Source of the DNA: Methylobacterium sp. NMS14P
Lineage (GTDB): Bacteria; Pseudomonadota; Alphaproteobacteria; Rhizobiales; Beijerinckiaceae
Assembly: GCF_028583545.1 (NCBI RefSeq)
Contig: NZ_CP087107.1
Location: 456,501 to 520,500, forward strand
Length of the DNA: 64,000 bases
Direction: 5' to 3'
Shown here: piece after piece, positions 35,392 to 43,947 of the stretch
How the letters are laid out: each line of letters starts with the position of its first letter
Position numbering within the stretch: the stretch's first letter is position 1
Notes under the pieces: model-generated
Told to the model about the DNA's origin: nothing
Databases searched by the model: none
What the model saw: the letters and a program-made list of their open reading frames with translations, nothing else
Position numbers and translations under genes: made by a program

Positions 35392-35949
35392 CGGCGGCTC
35401 TCGGCCAGACTGCGTCACGCCGGATCGTCAGCACACGCAGGACCAGACATTCGGCTTGGCGCCCATCACGACCATTCGGCGATCAACGCCGGTATCCCGG
35501 AAGCGGATCTGGTCTCACGTTGGATACTGCGCTTCAGATGTGCGTGCAGCATCGTAAGACCCCGTCGTGCGGAGGCGTGCGGCCGGGAGAGTCTGCGGCT
35601 ATCCGTTCGGAGAACAGCTTCAGGCCAGCGGGCGCGGCTCGGTGCTCGGTTCCGATCCCGCAAGAGGCGGCCGGGACTTTTGCAAGAAGTTCAAGACGTC
35701 ACGCGATTGATCAAGCCGCCTTTCTGGAGCTGCACGCTTGGCGGGCGGCCTCTGCAAGGGAGCAGAAGTCAGTTCGATGGCAGGAGAGGTCGCGTCCTTG
35801 GCCTCGAGAACACTGGCGCATCTGGGTCGCAGAAGGCGGTATGTCTGAGCGCCGTATGGATGCAGCCGATGGTCGCTCAAGCCCTCCCTTGAGAGCTCCC
35901 CCGTTTTAGGGATACTGGATACATAATGCTCGTTCGGGAGAGGGGTCAG
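35392..35949. other. Intergenic stretch before the Mo-hydroxylase/sox operon
   Basis: About 560 bases with no credible gene; frames open here have no ribosome site or family match. The last 60 bases are AT-richer and end in the GAGAGGGG ribosome site of the first operon gene, so the operon promoter should lie around 35880-35940. Confidence 0.4.
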
Positions 35950-36411
35950 ATGGCACGACTGAACGTCAACGGCGTCGTGCGTGAGGTCGATGCCGAGCCC
36001 GATACGCCTCTCCTCTGGGTTATCCGCGAGCAGATCGGGTTGACCGGCACCAAATACGGCTGCGGTATCGCCCAATGCGGCGCCTGTACCGTGCACATCG
36101 ACGGGGCGGCCGTCCGCTCCTGCTCCGTGCCGCTCTCGGCGATCGAGGCGGGGCAGAAAATCGTCACGATCGAGGGGCTGGCCCCGGATGCCCGCCATCC
36201 GGTCCAGCAAGCCTGGGCCGAGCTCGACGTGCCGCAATGCGGCTTCTGCCAGCCCGGGATGATCATGGCCTCGGCGGCGCTGCTGGCGCAGAACGCGCAT
36301 CCGAGCGAGGAGCAGATCCGTCAGGAGATCACCAACATCTGTCGCTGCGGCACCTACAATCGCGTCCTCGCGGGCATCAAGATCGCCGCCGAGCGCGGCC
36401 AGTCCGGCTGA
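35950..36411 (+). CDS. [2Fe-2S] subunit of a xanthine dehydrogenase-family (IorA-type) oxidoreductase
   Basis: A 153-residue protein with two [2Fe-2S] domains: the plant-type site [16 protein letters not shown] with a further Cys in RSCSVP (residues about 37-65), and the C-terminal site QCGFCQPGMIM ... CRCGTYNRVL (about 95-140). It relays electrons from the Mo cofactor of the next gene's product to a haem protein. It has no signal peptide; such subunits are exported folded together with the Tat-targeted partner. The ATG at 35950 follows GAGAGGGG. First gene of an eight-gene block reaching soxA. Confidence 0.9.
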   Translation: MARLNVNGVVREVDAEPDTPLLWVIREQIGLTGTKYGCGIAQCGACTVHIDGAAVRSCSVPLSAIEAGQKIVTIEGLAPDARHPVQQAWAELDVPQCGFCQPGMIMASAALLAQNAHPSEEQIRQEITNICRCGTYNRVLAGIKIAAERGQSG

Positions 36412-36425
36412 CGGGGGGAGAGCAG

Positions 36426-38618
36426 ATGAGCGAATCCAAGGCCTCCCCGCAGGCCGCCCGCCCCAGCCGCCGCACGCTGCTTGCCGGCGCCGGTCTGTTC
36501 ACCCTCGGCTTCCACATCCCGTTCCCCGCACGGGCCGCAACCCTCGACGCGGCGCCCGCCGCGCCGGAGGTGAACGCCTGGGTCGTGGTGAAGCCGGACG
36601 AGACCGTGGTGATCAGGATCGCCCGTTCCGAGATGGGCCAGGGCACGCTCACCGGCCTCGCGCAGCTCGTCGCCGAGGAACTCGACTGCGACTGGGCCAG
36701 GGTCACCACCGAGTATCCGAGCCCGGGCCAGAACCTCGCCCGCAAGCGCGTCTGGGGCGACTACTCGACCGGCGGCAGCCGCGGCGTGCGCGATTCCCAC
36801 GAGTACGTGCGAAGAGGCGGCGCCGCCGCCCGCACCATGCTGGTCGCCGCCGCCGCGAAGGGCTGGGGCGTACCCGCCGCCGAGTGCCGCGTCGAGCGGG
36901 GCGTGATCACCCACGGCCCCTCCGGCCGCAGCATCACTTACGGCGCCGTCGCCGCGGAGGCGGCCAGGATCGAGCCGCCGAAGGACGTGGTGCTCAAGGA
37001 TCCGAAGGACTGGACCATCGCGGGCAAGCCGCTGAAGCGGCTCGACACCCTGCCCAAGCTCGACGGCAGCCAGGTCTACGGGATCGATCTCAAGCTGCCC
37101 GGCATGCTCAACGCCGCGATCCGCGACTGCCCAGTCACCGGCGGCAGCGTGAAGAGCTTCGACGCCGCGGCGGTGTCGGGCATGCCCGGCGTAAAACGAG
37201 TCATCCAGGTCGGCGACAGCGCGGTCGCGGTGGTGGCCGACACGTTCTGGCGCGCCAAGACCGCCCTCGACGCCCTCCCGATCGTCTGGGACGAGGGACC
37301 GAACGCGCAGGTTTCCAGCGAGACCATCGCGTCGACCCTCCGCGAGGGGCTCGACGCCGAGCAGGCCTTCGTCGGCAACAAGGCCGGCGACGTGGCCGGC
37401 GCGCTGAAGGGCGCTGCCAAAGTGGTGGAGGCCGTCTACGGCGTGCCGTTCCAGAACCACGCCACGATGGAGCCGATGAACGCGACCGCGCTCTGGACGC
37501 CGGAGCGCTGCGAGGTCTGGACACCGACGCAGAACGGCGAGGCTGCACTGGCCGCGACGGCCGACGCCGCCGGGCTGCCGGCCACCTCCTGCGAGGTCTA
37601 CAAGATCCATCTCGGCGGCGGCTTCGGCCGGCGGGGCGCCACGCACGACTGGGTGCGGCAGGTGGTGCTCATCGCGAGGGAGATGCCGGGCACGCCGGTC
37701 AAGCTGATCTGGACCCGCGAGGAGGACATGACGCATGGCCGGTACCACCCGGTCACCCAGTGCCGGATGCGCGCCGCCCTCGACGGGGACGGCAACCTGA
37801 CCGGCCTGCACATGCGCATCTCCGGCCAGTCGATCCTGGCCGCCATAGCGCCACAACGCATGGTCGAGGGTCGCGACCCGGTCACTTTCCAAGGTCTCAA
37901 CCCCGGAGGACCGGAGGCCGCGATCGGCTACACGATCCCGAACATCCTCGTCGATCACGCGATGCGCAACCCGCACATCCTGCCGGGCTTCTGGCGGGGC
38001 GTGAACCTGAACCCGAACGCCATCTATCTCGAATGCTTCATGGACGAGCTGGCCCACGCCGCCGGCCAGGACCCGCTGGCTTTCCGGCTGAAGCTGATGG
38101 ACAAACACCCGAAGCACCGGGCCGTGCTGCGGGCGGTGGCCGACCGGATCGGCTGGGCCAACAAGCCGCCGGAGGGCATCTACCGCGGCATCTGCCAGAC
38201 GATGGGGTTCGGCAGCTACGTGGCGGGCGCGGCCGAGGTCTCGGTCTCCGACCAGGGCGAACTGAAGATCCACCGTATCGTGGCGGCCACCGATCCCGGC
38301 CACGCGGTCAACCCGCAGCAGATCGACGCGCAGGTGGCGGGCTCCTTCGTGTACGGTCTCTCGGCCGCGCTTTACGGCGCCTGCACGGTCAAGGACGGGC
38401 GCATCGAGCAGACGAACTTCGACAGCTATCCCGTGATGCGAATGGACGCGATGCCGGCGGTCGAGGCCATCCTGATGCCGTCCGGCGGCTTCTGGGGGGG
38501 CGTCGGCGAGCCGACGATCGCGGTCGCCGCGCCGGCCGTGCTCAACGCGATCTTCGCGGCGACCGGCAAGCGCGTTCGCCAGCTGCCACTGAAGGACACG
38601 GATCTGCGCCGGGCATGA
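36426..38618 (+). CDS. Molybdenum hydroxylase large subunit (IorB / xanthine dehydrogenase family), Tat-exported
   Basis: A 730-residue molybdopterin-binding subunit. The N-terminus PSRRTLLAGAGLFTLGF is a twin-arginine signal (RR at 15-16), placing the enzyme in the periplasm. GGGFGRRG near residue 397 contacts the cofactor, and GVGEPTIA near 695 holds the catalytic Glu. The family hydroxylates aldehydes, N-heterocycles or other carbon centres with water as oxygen donor. Its placement before flavocytochrome-type and Sox genes suggests electrons pass to those cytochromes or that its substrate is a sulfur-containing compound; this is inference. Its end overlaps the next start (ATGA). Confidence 0.9.
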   Translation: MSESKASPQAARPSRRTLLAGAGLFTLGFHIPFPARAATLDAAPAAPEVNAWVVVKPDETVVIRIARSEMGQGTLTGLAQLVAEELDCDWARVTTEYPSPGQNLARKRVWGDYSTGGSRGVRDSHEYVRRGGAAARTMLVAAAAKGWGVPAAECRVERGVITHGPSGRSITYGAVAAEAARIEPPKDVVLKDPKDWTIAGKPLKRLDTLPKLDGSQVYGIDLKLPGMLNAAIRDCPVTGGSVKSFDAAAVSGMPGVKRVIQVGDSAVAVVADTFWRAKTALDALPIVWDEGPNAQVSSETIASTLREGLDAEQAFVGNKAGDVAGALKGAAKVVEAVYGVPFQNHATMEPMNATALWTPERCEVWTPTQNGEAALAATADAAGLPATSCEVYKIHLGGGFGRRGATHDWVRQVVLIAREMPGTPVKLIWTREEDMTHGRYHPVTQCRMRAALDGDGNLTGLHMRISGQSILAAIAPQRMVEGRDPVTFQGLNPGGPEAAIGYTIPNILVDHAMRNPHILPGFWRGVNLNPNAIYLECFMDELAHAAGQDPLAFRLKLMDKHPKHRAVLRAVADRIGWANKPPEGIYRGICQTMGFGSYVAGAAEVSVSDQGELKIHRIVAATDPGHAVNPQQIDAQVAGSFVYGLSAALYGACTVKDGRIEQTNFDSYPVMRMDAMPAVEAILMPSGGFWGGVGEPTIAVAAPAVLNAIFAATGKRVRQLPLKDTDLRRA

Positions 38619-38908
38619 GGGCGATGACGCCGACGCTCGCGCTGCTCGCCGCCCTCGCGGGGGGAACGGGCGCGTGCGCCGCCGGGATGCGGCCGCCGCC
38701 CGGCGCCTCGTCCTGTACCGGCTGCCACGCCGAGGGCTCCGCGATGGGCGTGCTCGCGGGACGGCCGGAAGCCGAGATCGTCGGCGCGCTCGATGCCTTC
38801 CGAACCGGCGCGCGCCCGGCGACGATCATGAACCGCATCGCCAAGGGATTCGACGCGCGGGAGAGTCAGGCCATCGCCGCCTGGTTCGCGGCGCAGGGAT
38901 CGCGGTGA
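38615..38908 (+). CDS. Small c-type cytochrome, FccA-like
   Basis: A 97-residue exported protein with a signal peptide and one haem site, CTGCH at residues 34-38, with Met72 (ATIMNRIAKGF) as the likely sixth ligand. It is the size of a single-haem partner of flavocytochrome c sulfide dehydrogenase, whose flavoprotein follows with a TGATG overlap. It would accept electrons from sulfide oxidation. Its start overlaps the Mo-subunit stop. Confidence 0.85.
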   Translation: MRAMTPTLALLAALAGGTGACAAGMRPPPGASSCTGCHAEGSAMGVLAGRPEAEIVGALDAFRTGARPATIMNRIAKGFDARESQAIAAWFAAQGSR

Positions 38909-40170
38909 TGCGCGCTCCTCCCTCTCCGACCCGCCGCGCCCTGATCGGCGGAGCCGCGGCCGCCGCGCTGGCGCGCCCGGCCCTCGGTGGCACAGCTCCG
39001 CGCGTCGTGGTCGTGGGCGCCGGGTTCGGGGGTGCCACGGCGGCGCGCTGCCTCGCCGCGGGCGGCGTCGACGTGACCCTGATCGAGGCGGCCGAGCGCT
39101 ATGTCGCCTGCACGGGCAGCAACGCGGTCGTCGTTGGCCTGCGCGGCATCGAGGCCCAGACCTTCGGTTACGAGGCCCTCGGCCGAGCTGGACTGCGCTT
39201 CGTGCAGGGGATGGCGGATGCGGTCGACCCGGTGGCGCGCCGGGTGACGCTCGGCGACGGCACAGTACTGACCTACGACCGCCTGATCCTCTCGCCGGGC
39301 ATCGCGCTGCGCTTCGACGCGGTGCCGGGCTACGACGCGAAGGCCGCAGAGGTGATGCCCCATGCCTGGAAGGCCGGGGCGCAGACGGTGCTCCTCGCCC
39401 GCCAGCTCGAGGCCATGCCGGAGGGCGGCACGGTGGTCATCTCGGCGCCCGCCAACCCGTATCGCTGCCCGCCCGGCCCGTACGAGCGCGCGAGCCTGAT
39501 CGCCCATTTCCTGAAGACCCGGAAGCCGAAGGCGAAGCTCGTCCTGCTCGACGCCAAGGACACGTTCTCGAAGCAGAAACTGTTCGAGGCGGCCTGGGCG
39601 AAACTGTACCCGGACGTGCTCGAATACGTGCCGCTCGCCTCGGGCGGTGCGGTCACGGACGTCGACGCCGCCGCGATGGTCGTTCGCACGGACTTCGCCG
39701 AGTACAGGGCCGATGTGGCGTGCATCATCCCGCCCCAGCGCGCCGGCCCCATCGCGGCGCAGGCCGGCTGCGCCGACCGCAGCGGCTGGTGCCCGATCGA
39801 TCCGGTGACCTTCGAATCGCGCCTCGTGCCGGGCATCCATGTCATCGGCGACGCGGCGATCGCGGGGGCAATGCCGAAATCCGCCTTCTCGGCGAACGCG
39901 CAGGCCAAAGTCTGCGCGCAGGCGGTGATCGACCTGCTGGCCGGACGGGAGCCAGAGAGCCCGAAGCTCATCAACACCTGCTGGAGCCTCGTCGCACCGG
40001 GCAACGGCATCTCGATCGCGGGCGTCTTCCGCCCGACCGACGGTCTCCTGGCGGACGTTCCGGGAGCCGGCGGCATCAGCCCCCTCGACGCGCCCGACAC
40101 GGTGCGCGCGCAGGAGGCGGCCTGCGGCGAGAGCTGGTACCGGACGATCACCCGGGACGTGTTCGGATGA
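38908..40170 (+). CDS. fccB: Flavocytochrome c sulfide dehydrogenase flavoprotein (FccB-like)
   Basis: A 420-residue FAD protein with a Tat-like leader (TRRALIGGAAAAALA). VVVVGAGFGGATAA (about 33-46) binds FAD; YVACTGSN (Cys68) corresponds to the cysteine that covalently holds FAD in FccB; Cys187 (YRCPPGPYE) and Cys295 (GWCPID) match the redox-active disulfide. It oxidises sulfide to sulfur or polysulfide in the periplasm and hands electrons to the small cytochrome. C-terminal VIGDAAIAGAMPKSAFSANAQ is family-typical. Overlaps both neighbours. Confidence 0.88.
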   Translation: MRAPPSPTRRALIGGAAAAALARPALGGTAPRVVVVGAGFGGATAARCLAAGGVDVTLIEAAERYVACTGSNAVVVGLRGIEAQTFGYEALGRAGLRFVQGMADAVDPVARRVTLGDGTVLTYDRLILSPGIALRFDAVPGYDAKAAEVMPHAWKAGAQTVLLARQLEAMPEGGTVVISAPANPYRCPPGPYERASLIAHFLKTRKPKAKLVLLDAKDTFSKQKLFEAAWAKLYPDVLEYVPLASGGAVTDVDAAAMVVRTDFAEYRADVACIIPPQRAGPIAAQAGCADRSGWCPIDPVTFESRLVPGIHVIGDAAIAGAMPKSAFSANAQAKVCAQAVIDLLAGREPESPKLINTCWSLVAPGNGISIAGVFRPTDGLLADVPGAGGISPLDAPDTVRAQEAACGESWYRTITRDVFG

Positions 40171-40637
40171 GGGAAGGCCGCGTGGCCGCCATGCTCGTGC
40201 TGGCAGTCGCCGCCCCGCCGGCACGGGCCGGGGAGGGCCTTGTACCCATCACGATCGTCGGCGACGCCATCCCTGAGAGCCTGACGGGCGCGCCGGGCGA
40301 TGCCGCGCGCGGCCGGGCCATCGTCGTGGACCGGACCCGCGGGCTCTGTCTTCTCTGCCATACCGGACCCTTCCCGGAGGAGCGGTTCCAGGGCAACCTC
40401 GCCCCGGATCTCGCGGACGTCGGCGGGCGGCTGAGCTCGGGGCAACTGCGCCTGCGGCTGGTGGACGGACGGGCCTTGAACCCGGAGACGATCATGCCAC
40501 CCTATTACAGCCTGACAGGGCTCACCCGCGTGGGGCGGGCGTGGCAGGGACGCCCGATCCTGAGCGCGGCCGAGATCGAGGATATCGTCGCCTTCCTGGC
40601 GACGTTGCGCGGGGCTGGTCCCGAGGAAAGCCGATGA
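40167..40637 (+). CDS. soxX: Sulfur-oxidation cytochrome SoxX
   Basis: A 156-residue exported single-haem cytochrome with haem motif CLLCH (61-65) and Met110 in TIMPPYYS as the axial ligand. GDAARGRAIVVDRTRGLC and APDLADVGGRLS are typical of SoxX. With SoxA it forms the SoxXA complex that links thiosulfate to the SoxY carrier cysteine. Starts in a 4-base overlap with fccB and ends in one with soxY. Confidence 0.9.
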   Translation: MREGRVAAMLVLAVAAPPARAGEGLVPITIVGDAIPESLTGAPGDAARGRAIVVDRTRGLCLLCHTGPFPEERFQGNLAPDLADVGGRLSSGQLRLRLVDGRALNPETIMPPYYSLTGLTRVGRAWQGRPILSAAEIEDIVAFLATLRGAGPEESR

Positions 40638-41119
40638 GCGGGCACAGGAGACGGAGCGCACGTTCGATGGACCGGCGCGGTGTGCTCGCCGGGGCTGTCG
40701 GCACCGCGCTCGCCGTCGCGCTGCGCCCCGCCGCCGCGGCGACGCTGCCGCGCACGGAAACGACCGAATCCGCCATCCGGCGCTTCGCGGGTGACAACCC
40801 GATCCGGCCGGGCCGGGTGACCCTCGACCTGCCGCCGCTGGTGGAGAACGGCAATACGGTGCCGCTGTCTGTCGCTGTCGAGAGCGCGATGACGCCCGAG
40901 GATCACGTGCGCCGGATCGGGGTGTTCAACGAGAGGAATCCGCAGCCGAACGTCGTCACGGTCCACCTGCGGCCGGGCGCCGGCCGCGCGCAGGTCTCGA
41001 CACGCATCCGGCTCGCCGACACGCAGCGCATCACCGCCATCGCCGAGATGAGCGACGGGACTTACTGGTCTGCGAGCGCGGATGCCATCGTGACCCTCGC
41101 CGCCTGCCTGGAGGGCTGA
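40634..41119 (+). CDS. soxY: Sulfur-carrier protein SoxY with atypical C-terminus
   Basis: A 161-residue protein with a Tat-like leader (MDRRGVLAGAVGTALAVAL) and the SoxY immunoglobulin-like fold (LPPLVENGNTVPLSVAVES, MTPEDHVRRIGVFNERNPQPNV, RIRLADTQRI). SoxY normally ends in GGCGG, whose Cys on a flexible arm carries the sulfur substrate. Here the end is VTLAACLEG: one Cys, but with a bulkier, acidic setting. The Cys could still act as carrier. The annotation as SoxY is firm; its full function is not. Confidence 0.88.
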   Translation: MSGHRRRSARSMDRRGVLAGAVGTALAVALRPAAAATLPRTETTESAIRRFAGDNPIRPGRVTLDLPPLVENGNTVPLSVAVESAMTPEDHVRRIGVFNERNPQPNVVTVHLRPGAGRAQVSTRIRLADTQRITAIAEMSDGTYWSASADAIVTLAACLEG

Positions 41120-41124
41120 CCCCG

Positions 41125-41445
41125 ATGGCCCGGACGCTGATCAACCTGCCGAAGACCGCAAAGCCCGGCGACACGATCACGATCAAGACCTTGATCTCGC
41201 ACCCGATGGAGACGGGCTTCCGCCCCGGTGCCGACGGCCGGATCCTGCCGCGCAATATCGTGACGGACTTCGTCTGCCGCTTCGAGGACGAGGAGATCTT
41301 CCGGGCCGAGCTGTTTCCCGCTTCGGCGGCCAACCCCTACCTGACGTTCACCTGGATCGCGACGCGCAGCGGCCGCTTCAGCTTCACATGGCGCGGCGAT
41401 GGCGGCTTCGATCAGACCGAGTCCGCGGCGATCACCGTGGCCTGA
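41125..41445 (+). CDS. soxZ: SoxZ, partner of the SoxY sulfur carrier
   Basis: A 106-residue protein that forms the SoxYZ dimer. It has no signal peptide, as usual, and is exported with SoxY. Typical sequence includes GDTITIKTLISHPMETGFR near residue 15 and a C-terminal SFTWRGDGGFDQTES. It follows soxY by five bases. Confidence 0.92.
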   Translation: MARTLINLPKTAKPGDTITIKTLISHPMETGFRPGADGRILPRNIVTDFVCRFEDEEIFRAELFPASAANPYLTFTWIATRSGRFSFTWRGDGGFDQTESAAITVA

Positions 41446-41452
41446 GACCGCC

Positions 41453-42244
41453 GTGCCGCGCCGCTCGGTCTCCCTGCTGCCGACGGCTCTCGTGGGGCTG
41501 CTCCTCTCCAGCCCTGTCGCGCGGTCGGAGCCGATCCCACCGGCCGAGCGACACTCGGGCTTCGACCAGATGAGCCCCGAGATCCAGGCGATGCAGCGGG
41601 ACGACGGGGCCAATCCCGGCATGCTCGCGGTCGCGGACGGGGAGGATCTCTGGGCGAAGGCGCCTCCTTCCGGCCGGCCCGCCTGTGCCGGCTGCCACGG
41701 CGAGGCCTTGTCCACGATGCGGGGCGTCGCGACACGCTACCCCGCCTGGGACGCCCGGACCCAGAAACCCATCGACCTTCAGGCCCGGGTCAACACCTGC
41801 CGGGGCGAGCATCAGGGCTTAGAGCCTCTCGCCTACGAGAACCCCGACCTGTTGGCGCTCACGGCCTTCATCGCCGCGCAGTCCCGCGGGCTGCCGATGA
41901 CCCCACCGGATGATGTCCGGCTCGATCCCGCACGGGCCGAAGGCCGTGCGCTCTTCGAGGCGCGTCAGGGTCAGCTCGGTCTGTCCTGCGCGGTCTGTCA
42001 CGACGATCATTGGGGTCGCCGCCTCGGCGCGGCGGTGATCCCACAGGGACAGCCGACCGGCTATCCGCTCTACCGCCTCGAATGGCAGGGTCTCGGCTCA
42101 TTACAGCGACGCCTGCGCAACTGCCTCACCGGCATGCGCGCCGAACCCTTCGGGTACGGGGCGCCGGAATACATCGCGCTCGAACTTTACCTCGCGACCC
42201 GGGCCGCCCCGCTGCCGCTTGAGACGCCGGCCGTGAGGCCCTGA
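41453..42244 (+). CDS. soxA: Sulfur-oxidation cytochrome SoxA
   Basis: A 263-residue exported diheme cytochrome with a signal peptide (LLPTALVGLLLSSPVARS). Haem motifs are CAGCH (78-82) and CAVCH (179-183). The active-site Cys224 lies in RLRNCLTGMRAEPF, followed by the family-typical YGAPEYIALELYL. NTCRGEH (Cys116) corresponds to the conserved middle cysteine. With SoxX it attaches thiosulfate to SoxY. The start is a GTG seven bases after soxZ. No soxB or soxCD follows; the next gene is an unrelated metallopeptidase. Confidence 0.9.
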   Translation: MPRRSVSLLPTALVGLLLSSPVARSEPIPPAERHSGFDQMSPEIQAMQRDDGANPGMLAVADGEDLWAKAPPSGRPACAGCHGEALSTMRGVATRYPAWDARTQKPIDLQARVNTCRGEHQGLEPLAYENPDLLALTAFIAAQSRGLPMTPPDDVRLDPARAEGRALFEARQGQLGLSCAVCHDDHWGRRLGAAVIPQGQPTGYPLYRLEWQGLGSLQRRLRNCLTGMRAEPFGYGAPEYIALELYLATRAAPLPLETPAVRP

Positions 42245-42388
42245 TCTTGGGGTGCCGCCTCCCAATCGCAACGCGCCTGCCGGTCGCCGATCCGCAAGGT
42301 CATCCGTGTGCCTGGCCCGAGAGATGCGCCAGTGGTGGCTTAAAGCCGCTGCGCTTAAACCGACTCGATCGCGCGCCTACATACGGGG

Positions 42389-43075
42389 ATGCCCGTCCTC
42401 CTGGTGCTCGGCGCCGCCCTCCTGTTCGGCCTCGTGTTCGGCCCCCGGTGGTGGGTGCGCCGGGTGATGCAGCAACACGCCACCGATCGACCGGACTTGC
42501 CCGGGACCGGAGGTGAATTCGCCCGCCATCTGCTCGACTTGGCGAAGCTCGAGCACGTCCCCGTCGAGATTGCATCAGCCGACCACTACGATCCCGTCGC
42601 GAACGTCGTGCGCCTGTCGCCAGACAACCATGACGGCCGCTCGATCACGGCAGTTGCGGTTGCTGCGCACGAGGTCTCCCACGCGTTGCAGCACGCGGCT
42701 GGGGACAGGCTCCTCGCGGCGCGGGTGACCTTCGCCCAGGTCGTACGAGGCTTCGAGTTCGCCGCGGGCCTAGTGATGATGACCGCGCCCATCATACTTG
42801 CCGTCGTCAAGTCGCCGGCACTGCTCGCCCTACAGGTAGGAATCGGCATCGCGCTGCTGAGCGTTCGCCTCGTGTTTCACCTCTTGACGCTGCCCGTTGA
42901 ACTCGACGCGAGCTTCCGCCGGGCTTTGCCCATCTTGGAAGCAGGTCGCTTCCTCGACGCTGACGATCTGGTCGGCGCCCGCACCGTACTGAGCGCCGCG
43001 GCCCTCACCTACGTGGCCTCGTCCCTCGTATCGCTCGTGAACATCGCCCGCTTCCGGCGACTCCTCCCGTTCTAA
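42389..43075 (+). CDS. Membrane zinc metallopeptidase, YugP family
   Basis: A 228-residue inner-membrane protein with an N-terminal transmembrane helix (residues 2-18), a zinc site AAHEVSHALQH (HExxH at 94-98) and two further membrane helices around 115-165. This is the neutral zinc metallopeptidase (YugP/DUF232-type) family of unknown substrate. It begins 144 bases after soxA and appears to be its own unit. Confidence 0.82.
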   Translation: MPVLLVLGAALLFGLVFGPRWWVRRVMQQHATDRPDLPGTGGEFARHLLDLAKLEHVPVEIASADHYDPVANVVRLSPDNHDGRSITAVAVAAHEVSHALQHAAGDRLLAARVTFAQVVRGFEFAAGLVMMTAPIILAVVKSPALLALQVGIGIALLSVRLVFHLLTLPVELDASFRRALPILEAGRFLDADDLVGARTVLSAAALTYVASSLVSLVNIARFRRLLPF

Positions 43076-43178
43076 GTTATGCCGAGAGCGCGTCCGTCTT
43101 CTCTGGTCCGCTCAATTGCAAGCGGACTGTCTTCCATCGGCCAACGTCAGTCGCCTTGGTGGGCGCGGCCGAATGGCT

Positions 43179-43240
43179 GGGTTGGGCGGTTTCCTGCCCG
43201 TCTGCTTACGGTCGGCAAAGCATGGAAGCGGACCTCGTCG
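43179..43240. repeat. Dispersed intergenic repeat, type A
   Basis: GGGTTGGGCGGTTTCCT, GTCTGCTTACGG and CATGGAAGCGGAC match the copy at 47430-47490 with a few substitutions. Confidence 0.55.
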
Positions 43241-43256
43241 ACATGCGCGCTCTTGA

Positions 43257-43832
43257 TCAGTTCGGCAGGAGGCCTGCGTCCTGATAGCTCCGGACCAAAG
43301 AGTCGAACAGGTTTATATCTGAACGGCTTCGAGCAATGATCTGAGCTCCGGCTATAGCAGCATAGATCGCACGGGCTCTCGTCTCGCTATCCTTCGGCTT
43401 CGCGAGCTTTGCAGCAACTAGCTGCTCGCGTAGCCAAGCGGTGTTCACGTCGGCGAAAGCCTGTACCTCCTTCAAGACCTGCTCAGGCAACACATCATAT
43501 TCCGTCGCCATGAAGCTGCTGAGGCACATGCGATTGTTGCGCTCTAGAGATAGGCGGAAAATGCGAGGGTATTGCCGCAACGCTTCCATCGGGCTCTGCG
43601 CATTCGTCGAGATAGCTTCAAGATCGCGGGCGATGTCCTCCCAATAGCGGCGCGCGACCGCCTCACCGAGGATCGCCTTGTTGGCGAAGTAGTAGTTGAT
43701 GCTTGCGGCCTTGATGCCGACCGCTTCCGCCAGATCGCGGAAGTTGATGCCGCCATAGCCATAGGCCATCGCCGCTTCCCTTGCGGCCACGAGGATCGCC
43801 TCGCGCACATCCCTCTTCAACGTCGCTGCCAT
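43257..43832 (-). CDS. TetR/AcrR family regulator
   Basis: A 191-residue repressor with an N-terminal HTH (REAILVAAREAAMAYGYGGINFRDLAEAVGIKAASINYYFANKAIL). The ATG at 43832 has GGAGG seven bases upstream; the open ATG at 43853 would lie inside an operator-like repeat. The C-terminal ligand domain has no named subfamily. The gene is divergent from a glutathione transferase gene, its likely target. Confidence 0.85.
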   Translation of the reverse strand: MAATLKRDVREAILVAAREAAMAYGYGGINFRDLAEAVGIKAASINYYFANKAILGEAVARRYWEDIARDLEAISTNAQSPMEALRQYPRIFRLSLERNNRMCLSSFMATEYDVLPEQVLKEVQAFADVNTAWLREQLVAAKLAKPKDSETRARAIYAAIAGAQIIARSRSDINLFDSLVRSYQDAGLLPN

Positions 43833-43844
43833 TTTCCAACCTCC

Positions 43845-43865
43845 ATCTGTCATATGGCAGACAGG
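43845..43865. promoter_or_regulatory. TetR operator copy 1
   Basis: A palindromic core CTGTCATATGGCAG flanked by AT and ACAGG. It is nearly identical (19 of 21 bases) to the second copy 55 bases to the right. It lies in the leader of the TetR gene. Confidence 0.65.
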
Positions 43866-43899
43866 GGTTGACAGCGCAAGATAGAGGCCCTAGCTCCTT

Positions 43900-43920
43900 A
43901 TCTGTCATCTGACAGACAGG
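43900..43920. promoter_or_regulatory. TetR operator copy 2
   Basis: Core CTGTCATCTGACAG, a palindrome, near the GST promoter, 27 bases before the GST start codon. With copy 1 it would let one repressor control both divergent genes. Confidence 0.65.
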
Positions 43921-43947
43921 CACGATCCTCAGAAAAGCGAGACGACG

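Noticed and set aside
35520..35909. Open frame before the Mo/sox operon
   Set aside because: No ribosome site, no domain, and low-complexity composition.
36354..38303. A 649-codon open frame antisense to the first Mo subunit
   Set aside because: Shadow of a strongly supported gene; composition typical of antisense frames.
42245..43256. Place where soxB would be expected after soxA
   Set aside because: All frames were read; only the YugP-type peptidase and a repeat are present, so no soxB call is made.
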